From Brevipalpus yothersi (Eukaryota > Arthropoda > Arachnida > Trombidiformes > Tenuipalpidae), in the NCBI GenBank assembly GCA_003956705.1, contig QZCP01000070.1, positions 87,573 to 151,572 on the forward strand: DNA of 64,000 bases, given 5' to 3'. Shown here piece after piece: positions 12,434-23,271 of the stretch. The position numbers and the translations under genes are program-made. The notes beneath the pieces are model-generated. The model saw only the letters and a program-made list of their open reading frames with translations. It was not told the DNA's origin and did no database searches. Position 1 is the stretch's first letter; each line of letters begins with the position of its first letter.

Positions 12434-15063
12434 ATGCCATCTGAACTCTCTTATTCTCTACTGATACTTGTAATTAATCTTTTTTGTCTGGTAAGTTGGA
12501 CCAATTTATTGGATGTAATTCAAATTTCCACTTTCTTCTCTGAAAGACTTCTGCGGGAACAGATGGAAATAGTAAATTTAGAATTGATTATGAACGAGAT
12601 ACATTTCTGAAAGATGGCAAACCTTTTCGGGAATGCTCAGGAGAGATGCATTATTATCGGATTCCACATCAATATTGGAGAGACAGGCTAATGAAACTTA
12701 AAAAAATGGGCTTAAATATTGTTCAAACGTAAGTTGAAACTAATTTGTCCAGCCTTATGTGTTCCTATCAAATTTTCCATACAAAATAGTTCTCATCTTA
12801 GTGTATTCAAATTTATTGAAGATATATTTCATGGGCTTTCCATGAGCCCAAAGAAGGCATCTTTCGCTTCAAAGATGACTACGATTTCCCCAAATTCTTT
12901 CAAATTGCCAAAGAACTCGGTATCTGGGTTTTCCTTAGATTTGGTCCTTACATAAACGCCGAAAGAGATCTGGTATAGTGATTAAGAATAATCTATGAGC
13001 AACTGTGACCTCACATCACGATCAATTTGAACTTTTCCTTTCATCAGGGAGGACTACCATCATGGATCCTGGGTAAAACGAATAAGACTCGTCAAACTGA
13101 TCCAGTATATCAAAATGCTGTTGAAAATTGGCTTGAAAAAATTTTTCCACTCATCAAACCGCACTTATATGCAACCGGTGATGGTCCAATACTCATGGTG
13201 CAAGTCGAAAATGAATATGGTTTCCAGGAGGCATGTGATAAAAAGTATTTGAATTGGCTTCGAGATTTAACCCGAAAACATCTTGGTCCTGAAGTGGTAC
13301 TATTTACAACAGACAATCCTATCGATAGTAAAGTGGGTAGCAACCATTGATTGATTGGAATCCTCAATAGATAAGAAGATATCACTAATTTTTACTATGT
13401 TTTTCTCTCAGCTCGAGTGTGGAATTATTGACAAAGTCTTTGCAACGGTAGATTTTGGCGTTGGAGCCGATCCTAACGTACCTTTTGGTAAATTGAGAAG
13501 CCTCAGACCCAAAGGACCATTGGTCAACTCTGAATTTTATTTGGGCTTTTTTGATCAATGGACAGTGAAACATGAGACGAGAGCAACTCGTGATGTGAGT
13601 GATGATGTGAACAGAGTGATTCGTTCATGTTGAGTGGCTTATTTTGTTTTGTATCACTCAAGGTTGTCCGAGACCTGGAAAGAATTTTGGATTATAAGAA
13701 TAAGAATGCTTCAGTCAGCCTGTGAGTGAATTTTATGTCCGATTTTACGTGTACTTCTACATCTTTGACAATGTTTCTTCATTCCAGGTACATGTTCCAT
13801 GGAGGTACTACTTTTGGGCTCCAGAATGGAGGAGCCTTCACTAATGGTCGATATTATGCCCAGCTAACTAGTTACGATTACGATGCTCCACTCAGTGAGG
13901 CTGGTGATCCTACAGAGAAATATTACGCTTTACAGAAATTATTCCATGAAAAATGTCTCTATCAGCCAATCCCAGAAAAAAAAATTGAAGTATCACCAAA
14001 GATGAGCACCAACGTGATAAATTTGAAGCCTTTCATGGATCTGTATGATTTTACTCAGCATAAGGATATCAAAAAATTAGATAATCCACGGCCCAAATCG
14101 TTCGAGGAGCTAGGAGTAAGCTATGGATATGTTTTATACACTACAAAGATTCCTTTAGAAACAGAAAATTCATTACAATTAGAAATTAATCGTTTGGGTG
14201 ATAGAGCTTCAATCTATGTCGATAAAGTTAGTAGTAAATTGATAATCCAAATACCTATGCCAAACGAACGAACGATCGATCAATATTTTTCTCATTTTCT
14301 TTCCACGAAAGGTATACCAAGGGAATCTAAGTAGGACTGAGGAAGTATATTCTGTGAAAATTAAAGGGAAAAAAGGATCTCGTTTGGATATTTTTGTAGA
14401 AAATCAAGGGCGATTGTCAAATGGACCATCAATCACTGATCGCAAGGTATGCTATTTACACGCATTTCAAGTAATAAGTAAAGTTTCAACAATGTGTGTT
14501 TCTACCTCAGGGTATATTGGGAGATGTCAAACTCAATGGAAAGGTTCTCAAAGATTGGTCTCATGCTTTCGTGCCCAATTGGGAAGATATTTTTGAGCCT
14601 TCTAGTCCTATCAGAGATGCCTTGAAATGGAATGATAACCATTCAAACTTCTCGAAAAGGTATGATCAAACAGCTGAATCAAACTCTGGTGATGCTAAAA
14701 ATATTTCATCTAATCATGAGAAATCTTTTCTACCCAAGGAATGGCAAGGGTATACCAACATTTTTGCGAGCTAATTTCGTTCTACCAGATAAGGGTCCAG
14801 TTTATGATACTTTTTTAGAACCAAAGAATTTAGAGAAAGGAATTGTATATTTGAACAATCGATGTCTCGGTAGATATTGGCCAAAGGAAGGACCCCAAAT
14901 AACTCTTTACACTCCGGGCGTATGGCTACGTCCTCATCCGCAGGAAAATGAGATAATAATCTTTGAATCAGATCCATCTCCATGTGTGAAAGATAATAAT
15001 TGTGAAATTCAATTTGTAAAAGAAGCAAACATTAATGCCCCAACTCGTCGACAAAAGCCATGA
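12434..15063 (+). CDS. beta-galactosidase, GH35 (tandem copy 1)
   Basis: Ten exons: 12434-12490, 12547-12728, 12822-12972, 13048-13332, 13412-13594, 13663-13721, 13788-14226, 14312-14446, 14511-14659, 14739-15063; they join in frame to 654 aa. The 57-nt first exon encodes a hydrophobic signal peptide, so the enzyme is secreted or lysosomal and removes terminal beta-galactose. The TIM barrel carries the acid/base Glu186 in VQVENEYG and the nucleophile Glu266 in PLVNSEFY (Glu188 and Glu268 of human GLB1). The C-terminal jelly-roll part includes LGRYWPKEGPQ and WLRPHPQENE. After NSEFY it reads LGFFDQW, where copy 2 and most relatives have TGWLDxW, so the conserved substrate-site Trp is Phe. The intron 14660-14738 restores the frame between exons 9 and 10; without it there is an apparent frameshift. 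Confidence 0.9.
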
Positions 15064-17233
15064 TAGATGTTGAAATTAAAAAATGAAATGATTCAATTCT
15101 TCTGATTTTGCTATTTGATATAGATGTGAATGATGGGAGGCTGGAGCATTCAATGTCATGAAAATAATCATGTCTATTATCCAGTATTTAGCATTAATCG
15201 TAAAAAATGGATAGATTTGAAGAAAGTGAAATGTAGAAATATTGATATCATGTCTAAAAAGCTGAAATCAATATTCGTGAGCCCGAGCTGCGATCAAATA
15301 ATCGATGGCCTCACAATTACAGGTAGAGCACATAATTTGATTTCAATTTTTTTCGTAGGTAGATGTTTTTTGAGTTGACACATAAATGATGAGCCTAGGT
15401 TTAGTTAAATTTTATTGCCCTTTACAGACAAAAAATCGTGACAAATTTTTTTGGATCCTCCCAGCTTGAAATCCCAAATTATCTTTAAAAAATCGCTGAA
15501 AAGTTGGCTTCAAAGTTTTTTCATTCCATGGTTCTTTTTTCAATTTTTAAATTTCAGAGAGCAATTTTCATAAGTATCTCTGGAAAAACAAAAAAAGTTC
15601 CAGTATGCAGAGGGTTGAGAAATAATCATCAGGAAAAGACTAGTCTATTAGCTCACAGAAATCGTAGTCAATGTATCTAAAAATTATATATTGAGAGACA
15701 TTTCGATGAAGAGCAATCATCTAGAGCCATCTTATTAATAATAGAAATTTTTATCCAACTCATCCTTTTCATTTCTTTAAAGATTTCTATCTGATGAATT
15801 CGGTAGTTAAATCAATTTACAGTAGTTCCCATTTTATTGGAAGCTAAATTCATTTTTTATTTTCACTAATCTTTTCTTATTTAACCATTTTTTATCATTT
15901 TCTATCCTGAATAGCTATGATCAAGATAGCTCATTTACTCCACTTGTTCGTTTCATGATGAATCAATTCTTAGAGGTTAAAAAGAATTATCCACTTGAGT
16001 TCCACTTCACTTGAATAAGGTACAATCAGCTGACAGATAATCAAATTCCATGAGAAACTAATGAAAGCAGGGAAAAAATTCCACTTGCTATTGATTAACA
16101 TATAGAGACAAAAAATAATGGGTCTGAGGGATCGGGTTAACTGTAATATAAATAAATGTATCAATGTACCTCAAGCAGTTCACTCATCAATCATGGATAA
16201 CTTTTTGGTGCATTTAAACTTGAAATTCGAATAAAAATTGAGCTCAATGCTCCTTCTTCGCATTTATTCTTCTCATGAAGCCAAGCGATGAAAAAATCTC
16301 GCAGCAATACATGTATATTGGTGGAATGAAAATGGTATTTATTCAACTGAAATCAGTTCCGAATTGCAGGCCTTGAGAGACGACAATTCTCAACATAGAA
16401 ATTTCAACATAGTAAAAGCCTAATCATTAGTTGAAAATTCGATTGGGAAATTGTCGCTGAAAAGTTCTTTCACCTAACAATGGTAGTCAAAAATAGCTAA
16501 AGACGATCAAGTCTGGTGAAAAATGTTCCAAGTCAAATCACAATCAAGCGCGTCATACAACAACAACGATAATGATTTTAAACAGCTAATTCTAAATTAA
16601 TCTGGTATGGTTGAAGATAATAAGACAGTCCATTTTGAACCTTTTTTCACTCAATTATTTGAACACATTTGGTTATTTAAACAATATTCTGACAGGTAGT
16701 TTCCCAATCGTATTCAACTCTTGAATCCTTTGGGCAAATTAAATCATCTCACTAGCGGGCGATTGATTATTCAGCTCACAAGGAAATAATCATCACAACA
16801 TTGATCCCATTATTTTAACACTGATCTGCATTTGATATGATCACTTATGCATAAAAGTCCACACGATACTAGCACTTTAGGCTTTATCGATGCGTAATTG
16901 ATGGAATACTTTTTGAGTGATAGTTGATCATATTTGTCAGTTATTTGAAATATTGTTCAGTTCCAGGTGATTCCATATCATATTACTGTGAAAAAAATTC
17001 CTTCTATTTGATCAAGTGTCCTAAATTGTTACTTAAACCTGGGAAATCAGACATCAGACATAGATTTACTTATATATCTGTCACTTGTTTGTCACCAAGA
17101 AAATTTTCGGAACACCACGTGAACAAGATGTTCTCCTAATAACTTTAATTTATTATTAGTTTTATCAGTTTTTATTCGATTAAATTGCTCAAATTTTGTT
17201 GGAATAGTTTCCGAAACATATTAGTGTTCAAAA
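15064..17233. other. intergenic between beta-galactosidases
   Basis: AT-rich with no supported gene. An open frame at 15130-15378 and others are short and without motifs. The last ~500 bp holds the blocks shared with the copy 1 upstream region. Confidence 0.6.
16756..17000 (+). promoter_or_regulatory. upstream blocks shared with beta-galactosidase 1
   Basis: Counterparts of 11900-12214: block 16756-16805, then 16970-17000, the latter about 230 bp before the ATG at 17234. Order and orientation are conserved, and the spacing is similar (about 280 bp in copy 1, 215 bp here). Confidence 0.5.
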
Positions 17234-19707
17234 ATGAGATTGAGATATGGAAATATTTTGACCGTGCTTGTTTCAGTTTTTTACATTCCGGTGAGTTTTG
17301 GTCCAAAATTTTCGTATCATTCAAAATCAAATTTTTCTTTCATAGAAATTCATTGACACTGAAGGAAATGATAAATTTCGGATTGATTATGTTAACAACG
17401 TATTTCTGAAAGATGGCAAACCTTTTCGAGGATGCTCAGGAGAAATGCATTACTTTCGAATTCCACATCAGTATTGGAGAGATAGGCTTATAAAGCTGAA
17501 AAAAATGGGCTTGAATGCAGTTCAAACGTGAGCAATTGAAATCTTTCATTTTTATCAAATTTTCAATATTCTTAATCAAACTACTGTTTTATCCTCAAGG
17601 TATATTGAATGGGCATTCCATGAACCAAAGGAGGGTTACTATCGATTCGATGGTGATCGTGATTTCACCAAGTTCTTTGAAATTGCACAAGAACTTGGTT
17701 TATGGGTTTATCTTCGACCTGGACCTTTTATAAATGCTGAGAGAGATCTGGTAAGCAATTGCTAAATGAAAGAATACGATCATCACGATTATTTTCTGCA
17801 ATAGGGTGGATTACCATCATGGATTCTTGGTAAAACGAATAAAACTCGTGAAACTGATCCAGTGTATCAGGATGCTGTGGCACGATGGCTTGGAAAAATT
17901 ATGCCCATGATTAAGCCTTATCTGTATGCCACAGGCCACGGTCCAATACTCATGATGCAGGTTGAAAATGAATATGGTTTCGAAGATATTTGTGATCACT
18001 CATACCTCAATTGGCTTAGAGATCAGTTTCGTAGATATGTTGGTGATGATGTTGTGCTATACACGACAGACAATTCGATTGATAGTAAAGTAAGTGTCTC
18101 TGAACTTTTCCCATTCTGACTAAGATCTTAATCTCGAAATCAACTGTAACCCCTGGATCCACTCTGAAAACTTAATGAATTTTCCTCTTCGATGTCAGCT
18201 TGAATGTGGGATCATCGACAGAGTATTCTCTACCGTTGACTTTCCACCTGGAATCGATCCAAGTGTTCCTTTTTCGAGGCAAAGAGCAGTCAGACCCACA
18301 GGACCATTGGTTAATTCAGAATTTTATACTGGTTGGCTTGATTATTGGACTTTTGAACATCAAAAGAGACCAGCTGAATTTGTAGCCAAATATTTGGTTC
18401 AAATTTTAGACTATAGGAACGAATCGGTTTCCATAAGCTTGTAAGTTTTGCTGATAAATAGAGGTCCGCTAAATTGAGGCTCATGTGAATTAAAATCGAT
18501 TTTGTTCCGCTAAATCTCTCAGATATATGTTCCATGGTGGAACTTCCTTCGGTCTAGCAAATGGAGGAAGCATGGAGAATGGTACTTTTTTCGCTCAGAC
18601 CAGCAGCTATGATTACGACTCACCCTTGAATGAAGCAGGAGATCCAACAGAAAAATATTTTGTTTTACAAAAAATTCTCTACGAACGTTGTTTAGGCATC
18701 CCAATTCCACACGATCATGTTCCTGTACAATCACCAAAATTGGGCACTGGACCGATCAAATTGACACCTTTTCTAGATTTAAATGGATTTATATCTCATC
18801 TAGGTGTTAAAAAAACTAGTAGCGCTCAGCCGATGACTTTTGAGAATTTAGGTGTTTCTCATGGATATGTTATTTATTCTACAAATATCCCCTTCAATAC
18901 ACAAACATCATCAATACTGGAGATCAATCCTCTCGAAGATCGTGCAAACATTTATGTTGATAAGGTAAGAAAAAAAAATTACTCACCATCAGATGGCTTG
19001 CCATAAATTATAATGTTTCCTTTTTATCACTCCAAATTATCACAAGGTTTATCAAGGAACCTTGAGTAAGACTGATAAAACATTTTCACTTCGAATAAGT
19101 GCTAGACAAGGCGCACGTTTGGATGTCCTGGTGGAAAATATGGGTAGACTATCAAATGGACCAATGATTAATGATCACAAGGTATGTTTACATCAGATTA
19201 GGATCAATTGAAAAATGACCTAGATTCCATTAATAGGGTATCCTTGGTGATGTGAAGCTTGATGGTCAATTACTTAGGAACTGGGATCATGCTTATGTTG
19301 AGAATTGGGAAGATAATTTCGAAGATACAAGTCCACTGAGAGACACATTGACGAACAATGCCCTTCTCCCTGATACATCATTACCATCAAGTTATCCCAC
19401 TTTTTTGAAGGCTGTATTCGTTTTTCCAGCCAATACTCCTATTTATGATACATTTTTCATGCCATCAAACTTGGTCAAAGGAGTAGTGTATTTAAATGGA
19501 CGATGTCTAGGTAGATATTGGCCTAAAACAGGACCTCAAGTAACTCTTTACACACCTGCCGTATGGCTTCGTCCTTATCCACAGAAAAATGAGATAGTAG
19601 TTTTCGAATCAGATCCATCTCCATGTGTTACAACTAATAATTGTGAATGCCAATTCGTTCTGGAGCCCATTATTGATAGTGCAACTCCTAGACGAATTGT
19701 AAACTAG
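17234..19707 (+). CDS. beta-galactosidase, GH35 (tandem copy 2)
   Basis: Eight exons: 17234-17290, 17346-17527, 17600-17750, 17805-18089, 18199-18440, 18523-18964, 19047-19181, 19237-19707; they encode 654 aa, the same length as copy 1. A signal peptide is in the 57-nt first exon. Acid/base Glu186 (VENEYG) and nucleophile Glu266 (VNSEFYTGWLDYW) are present, and the substrate-site Trp271 is intact. Exon lengths match copy 1 exactly except that copy 1 exons 5 and 6 (183+59) are one 242-nt exon here, the jelly-roll exon is three bases longer, and the last exon has no intron. It probably acts on lysosomal or dietary galactosides. Of the two copies this one looks more canonical. Confidence 0.92.
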
Positions 19708-19842
19708 TCACTAGGACACAGCTCTAAGAACTGTGTGATTTTCATTTTGCCAATCTTAAATCATCTCTGTAACTATCAGAAATAAGGTGAAGGAGAGTAT
19801 TTGTGATGAATCAGCAAAAATTTGATCGTTATTCAACTGTAA

Positions 19843-21587
19843 TTAACATGAGTTATAATTCTCATCGAAAATATCAAATTTTATGCCACATTTCGATAAT
19901 CTTGAGATCAATGAAGTTTGATTGAACGCAAAGCCTGGCGAATAAAATCCTCCAGAGAAAGGCATCTTATCTTTCTCTTCCAATATGATAAGTGCACTGT
20001 GCACCATACATCTAGAACTAATCACATAAATTGGCTCTGGACCACTGATTGCCACTGTGACTGTTTTATTGGGAGGCTTGGAAATATCACTTTTACTTTT
20101 CCATCCTTTTCCAATGATTGTGAATGTAACGGAACATTCATCCAATTGCTCTCTTGATGGCCCATTCTCGCTGAAAAAACCCAGAGTGAAAAACTTGGGA
20201 AACTTTAAAAATAATAATCTCGTTGGCAATAAGAATAGAAATAGAAGTAGCAGTTTGAATCCGATGGTCATGAAGAAAGCTTTCCAAAATTGTGGATAAA
20301 CGAGATATTCAAAATATTGGAAAGGTTTTTCTCCTCTAATATCATGATACCAGGCCATACTACAATGAGCGAAACCAGTGTTTTCACTGATAATCGGCAT
20401 ACACCATCCCAATTCACCATGTTTCCAGGGTAATAAACCATGAGTTTCGGATTCATCTATAGGAGGCATTATTTTTTCGAAAACAGCTGTAGTTTTATAA
20501 AGTGTATCACGTGTACTCTCAATTCGTCCTAAATTCTGAACCATTCCCGTGATCGATCGTAGAGATCCGATTCCGATCGTTTTACCATGAGGTCCACTTT
20601 TCCAAGCCGAATAGCCTACAGCTGACTTGATTAGACTGGGTCCAAATTTTTCCCTCAAAATATTGAGTCCAATTTCCGGTGGATTTGAAACCCATCCACA
20701 ACCACTCACAAAATATAGCCCAGCTTTTTTGGCTTCTTCATGATATTTGAGCATCATTCCTTCAGCATACTGAGGCTCACCAGTACCATCAATCATATGA
20801 GTTTTTGTCTGGATGTGAGAAAAATTCATCATCATTATTAGCTATATTTCCAACATTAACTAACAGTTATCATGAAATACACGATAAATTCCTATTTTCA
20901 TGCCATTTATACAAGCTAAAGAAGAAAAGGAGACGTTCGACCATGTAGATAGTTTTTTATGTTCGTTTCTCGGACATGAGGAAATTACTTCATCATCATT
21001 GCATGGAGATGAAGCAAAGAAGAGCCTCGAGGAATCTTCTTGGTGGTGAAAATTTTCCCCGTTTTTGACCAGAAAAATTGCATACAGACATAGAGCTGGT
21101 AAATAATTTGGCAGAGAAGTGGCCACAAAACAAATGATATGGTTATACACATATACTCATGGAATTGGTCTGAAAGGGAAGGGTTCTTCGAATTTTGGAC
21201 TGAGGAGTCAACTATTGATTCTCATCGATAATCATCGATAACTGATGGATAGGAACATACCTTCAAACATGCACGAACCACTGCCTCTCCGTAGATATCA
21301 TAGGGTCCCACAGCGTTGATGATCAATCTTGATCGTTGACACATGGAAACTAAACTTTGATCATTAAAACAATCGGCAACTATTAATCCAACACTGTCCG
21401 AATCAATACCATATTCGGAAGCTGTTTTTCGCACAATCTTGACCAAATCTTCTCGAACATTACCGGCAACGGCAATTTTTCGCCGTTTCCCGTCTTCTAT
21501 CCACCATTGGACCATGTAACGGAAAATTGCACCACCAAAACTTCCACTGACACCAAAAACAGTTAGATCAAACTCACGAGAACCCAT
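19843..21587 (-). CDS. SCCPDH: saccharopine dehydrogenase-like oxidoreductase
   Basis: Two exons (21587-21261 and 20808-19843, phase 0, 452-nt intron) encode 430 aa, against 429 in human SCCPDH. The N-terminus is a Rossmann fold with VFGVSGSFGG replacing the family's VFGASGFTG, followed by NAVGPYDIYGEAVVRACLK and, across the splice, IDGTGEPQYAEGMMLKYHE. A hydrophobic segment (GFKLLLLFLFLLPTRLLF) and a C-terminal Ser/Gly domain follow as in the family. Animal members sit on lipid droplets or membranes; the substrate is not established and lysine degradation activity is not implied. I chose the ATG at 21587 because the Rossmann strand begins six residues later; an in-frame ATG at 21632 would add 15 residues unlike the family. 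Confidence 0.9.
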
Positions 21588-22033
21588 TTTTCGAAAAAAA
21601 AGCTGGATTTCAATTTCAATTTGAACACACAAATATGATAAATATTACTACAAAATAAAATGATCGAAAATTGAGAAACAAAATCTTTTTCCCACTTTCA
21701 GTTAGCCTTGCTTGAAAATTGAGAATTGAAATATTATATTCACTCAAGTAAGAGAGGCCAAGAAAAATGAGGCGCAAAAAGTAAGCAGTCCAAGTTGATC
21801 GGCTTGCGATCGAACACTGATTCGGCTCTCACAACCGCAATTAAACGAGTTACACTAGATTTCATTGAGACTCATGTGTGAGTTTTTGTGCGTGTGTGTG
21901 TGTGTGCAAGTAAGTGTCGAAGAGGATGGATGCACGATCCTTGATGCACTTGCATTCGAAGCCTCGAGGAAATGATGGAGGGTTAATGATTGGCTTTGGA
22001 AGATAAATAAAATGTGGACAACCGTGCAGGCAA

Positions 22034-22086
<53 letters not shown>

Positions 22087-23271
22087 TCTCCATGTTTCTG
22101 TATAAAATTTTACCTGTCATCAAATCTCTGCTTCCTTGAGAGATAAAACTTTTTACCGTTTTCCAATTAGTTTCTGAGGAGCCCAAAATACTTTGATTAC
22201 TTTTCTTAACTCATAGCTAATGTCAATTGCTCTCAGCTGATGATTATGAGGAAGTTTGATGAATTGATGATGGCTATCAACCAATAGGCATTTGTTCTAT
22301 TGGAGCGCACACCAACTAAGAGGTATGATATGGAGATCGGAGATTATAAGATGAGCTGTTGTTTTCTAATGCTGATTAGAATATTCAATGAGTAGGCAGC
22401 ATTTTGACAAATAAAAGTCATGTACTGTGTTGCAAGTGATTAAACGCTACAAAATTGGCAGATCCTCTATCCGAAATTTTTCGAATTGTATGGAAGCAAT
22501 AAGCGTTGAGGAGGGATGAATAGATTTTTATTTAGAATTTTTTGCTCAAATGAGGCCTTGTAGTGATAATGGCATCGGTTAAAGAGGTTTCGGTCAAATT
22601 TCAGATTTTGAGCTGATTTTTTTCGTCAAAAAAGCGTTTGAGTTAAGGCAAAAATTGTAATTCATATCTACAATTTCGTTGTTGACTCGAGAATCTGTGA
22701 GGAGGATGGCCATTTTGATTAGAGAAAGTCGCTGGGATTGGAAGGAATGAGTTTATGTGATTAGTATGCATAATGATACTGATTAACAACGCTAAAGTTT
22801 ATGTTCAATTTATAGTCATTGGATGTTGCTCGATGATCAGTATGTCGGCGTCAGATGAATTCATCAACTTGATCAGTGCCCCAAGATTGAATTGATTAGG
22901 AGAGAATTACTGCGAACTCCCTCACAAGATCGCAATCTCTTAACATCCAAGTGACAAACATTATGGAAAAGGATCAAGGCAAATTAGATTGAATATAGCG
23001 GCACATGAGATGACGGATTCAGGTTGATTATCAGCAAAGTTAGTGAAAGATCAGCAAAAAAAGAGAATAATCGAAATATAAATAAAATTTTTCATTAGAG
23101 GAACTCATCGCAGAAATGATGTCGAAATTCCGGTGAAAGAAATGAGCATTAAGAGAGATATTAGCAGAAATGGAGTCATAAAACTATGAATTCATACCCT
23201 ACTACCTTCTTCAGGGCTAGTTTTTACGTGTTCCCTCTGAGAACAATTCATAAATTATTATTAATGGATCA
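21588..23271. other. intergenic with (TC)n microsatellite
   Basis: No gene is seen. A long (TC)n run occupies 22036-22083. The 5' flank of the oxidoreductase gene lies at the left end and the 3' flank of the repeat protein gene at the right. Confidence 0.6.
22036..22083. repeat. (TC)n microsatellite
   Basis: About 24 uninterrupted TC dinucleotides. Confidence 0.95.

Noticed and set aside
14632..14774. Apparent frameshift in beta-galactosidase copy 1
   Set aside because: A 79-nt GT-AG intron at 14660-14738 joins the frames exactly and restores the alignment with copy 2.
20860..21150. 96-codon minus-strand open frame inside the oxidoreductase intron
   Set aside because: The flanking exons join in phase without it and match the family continuously across the splice.
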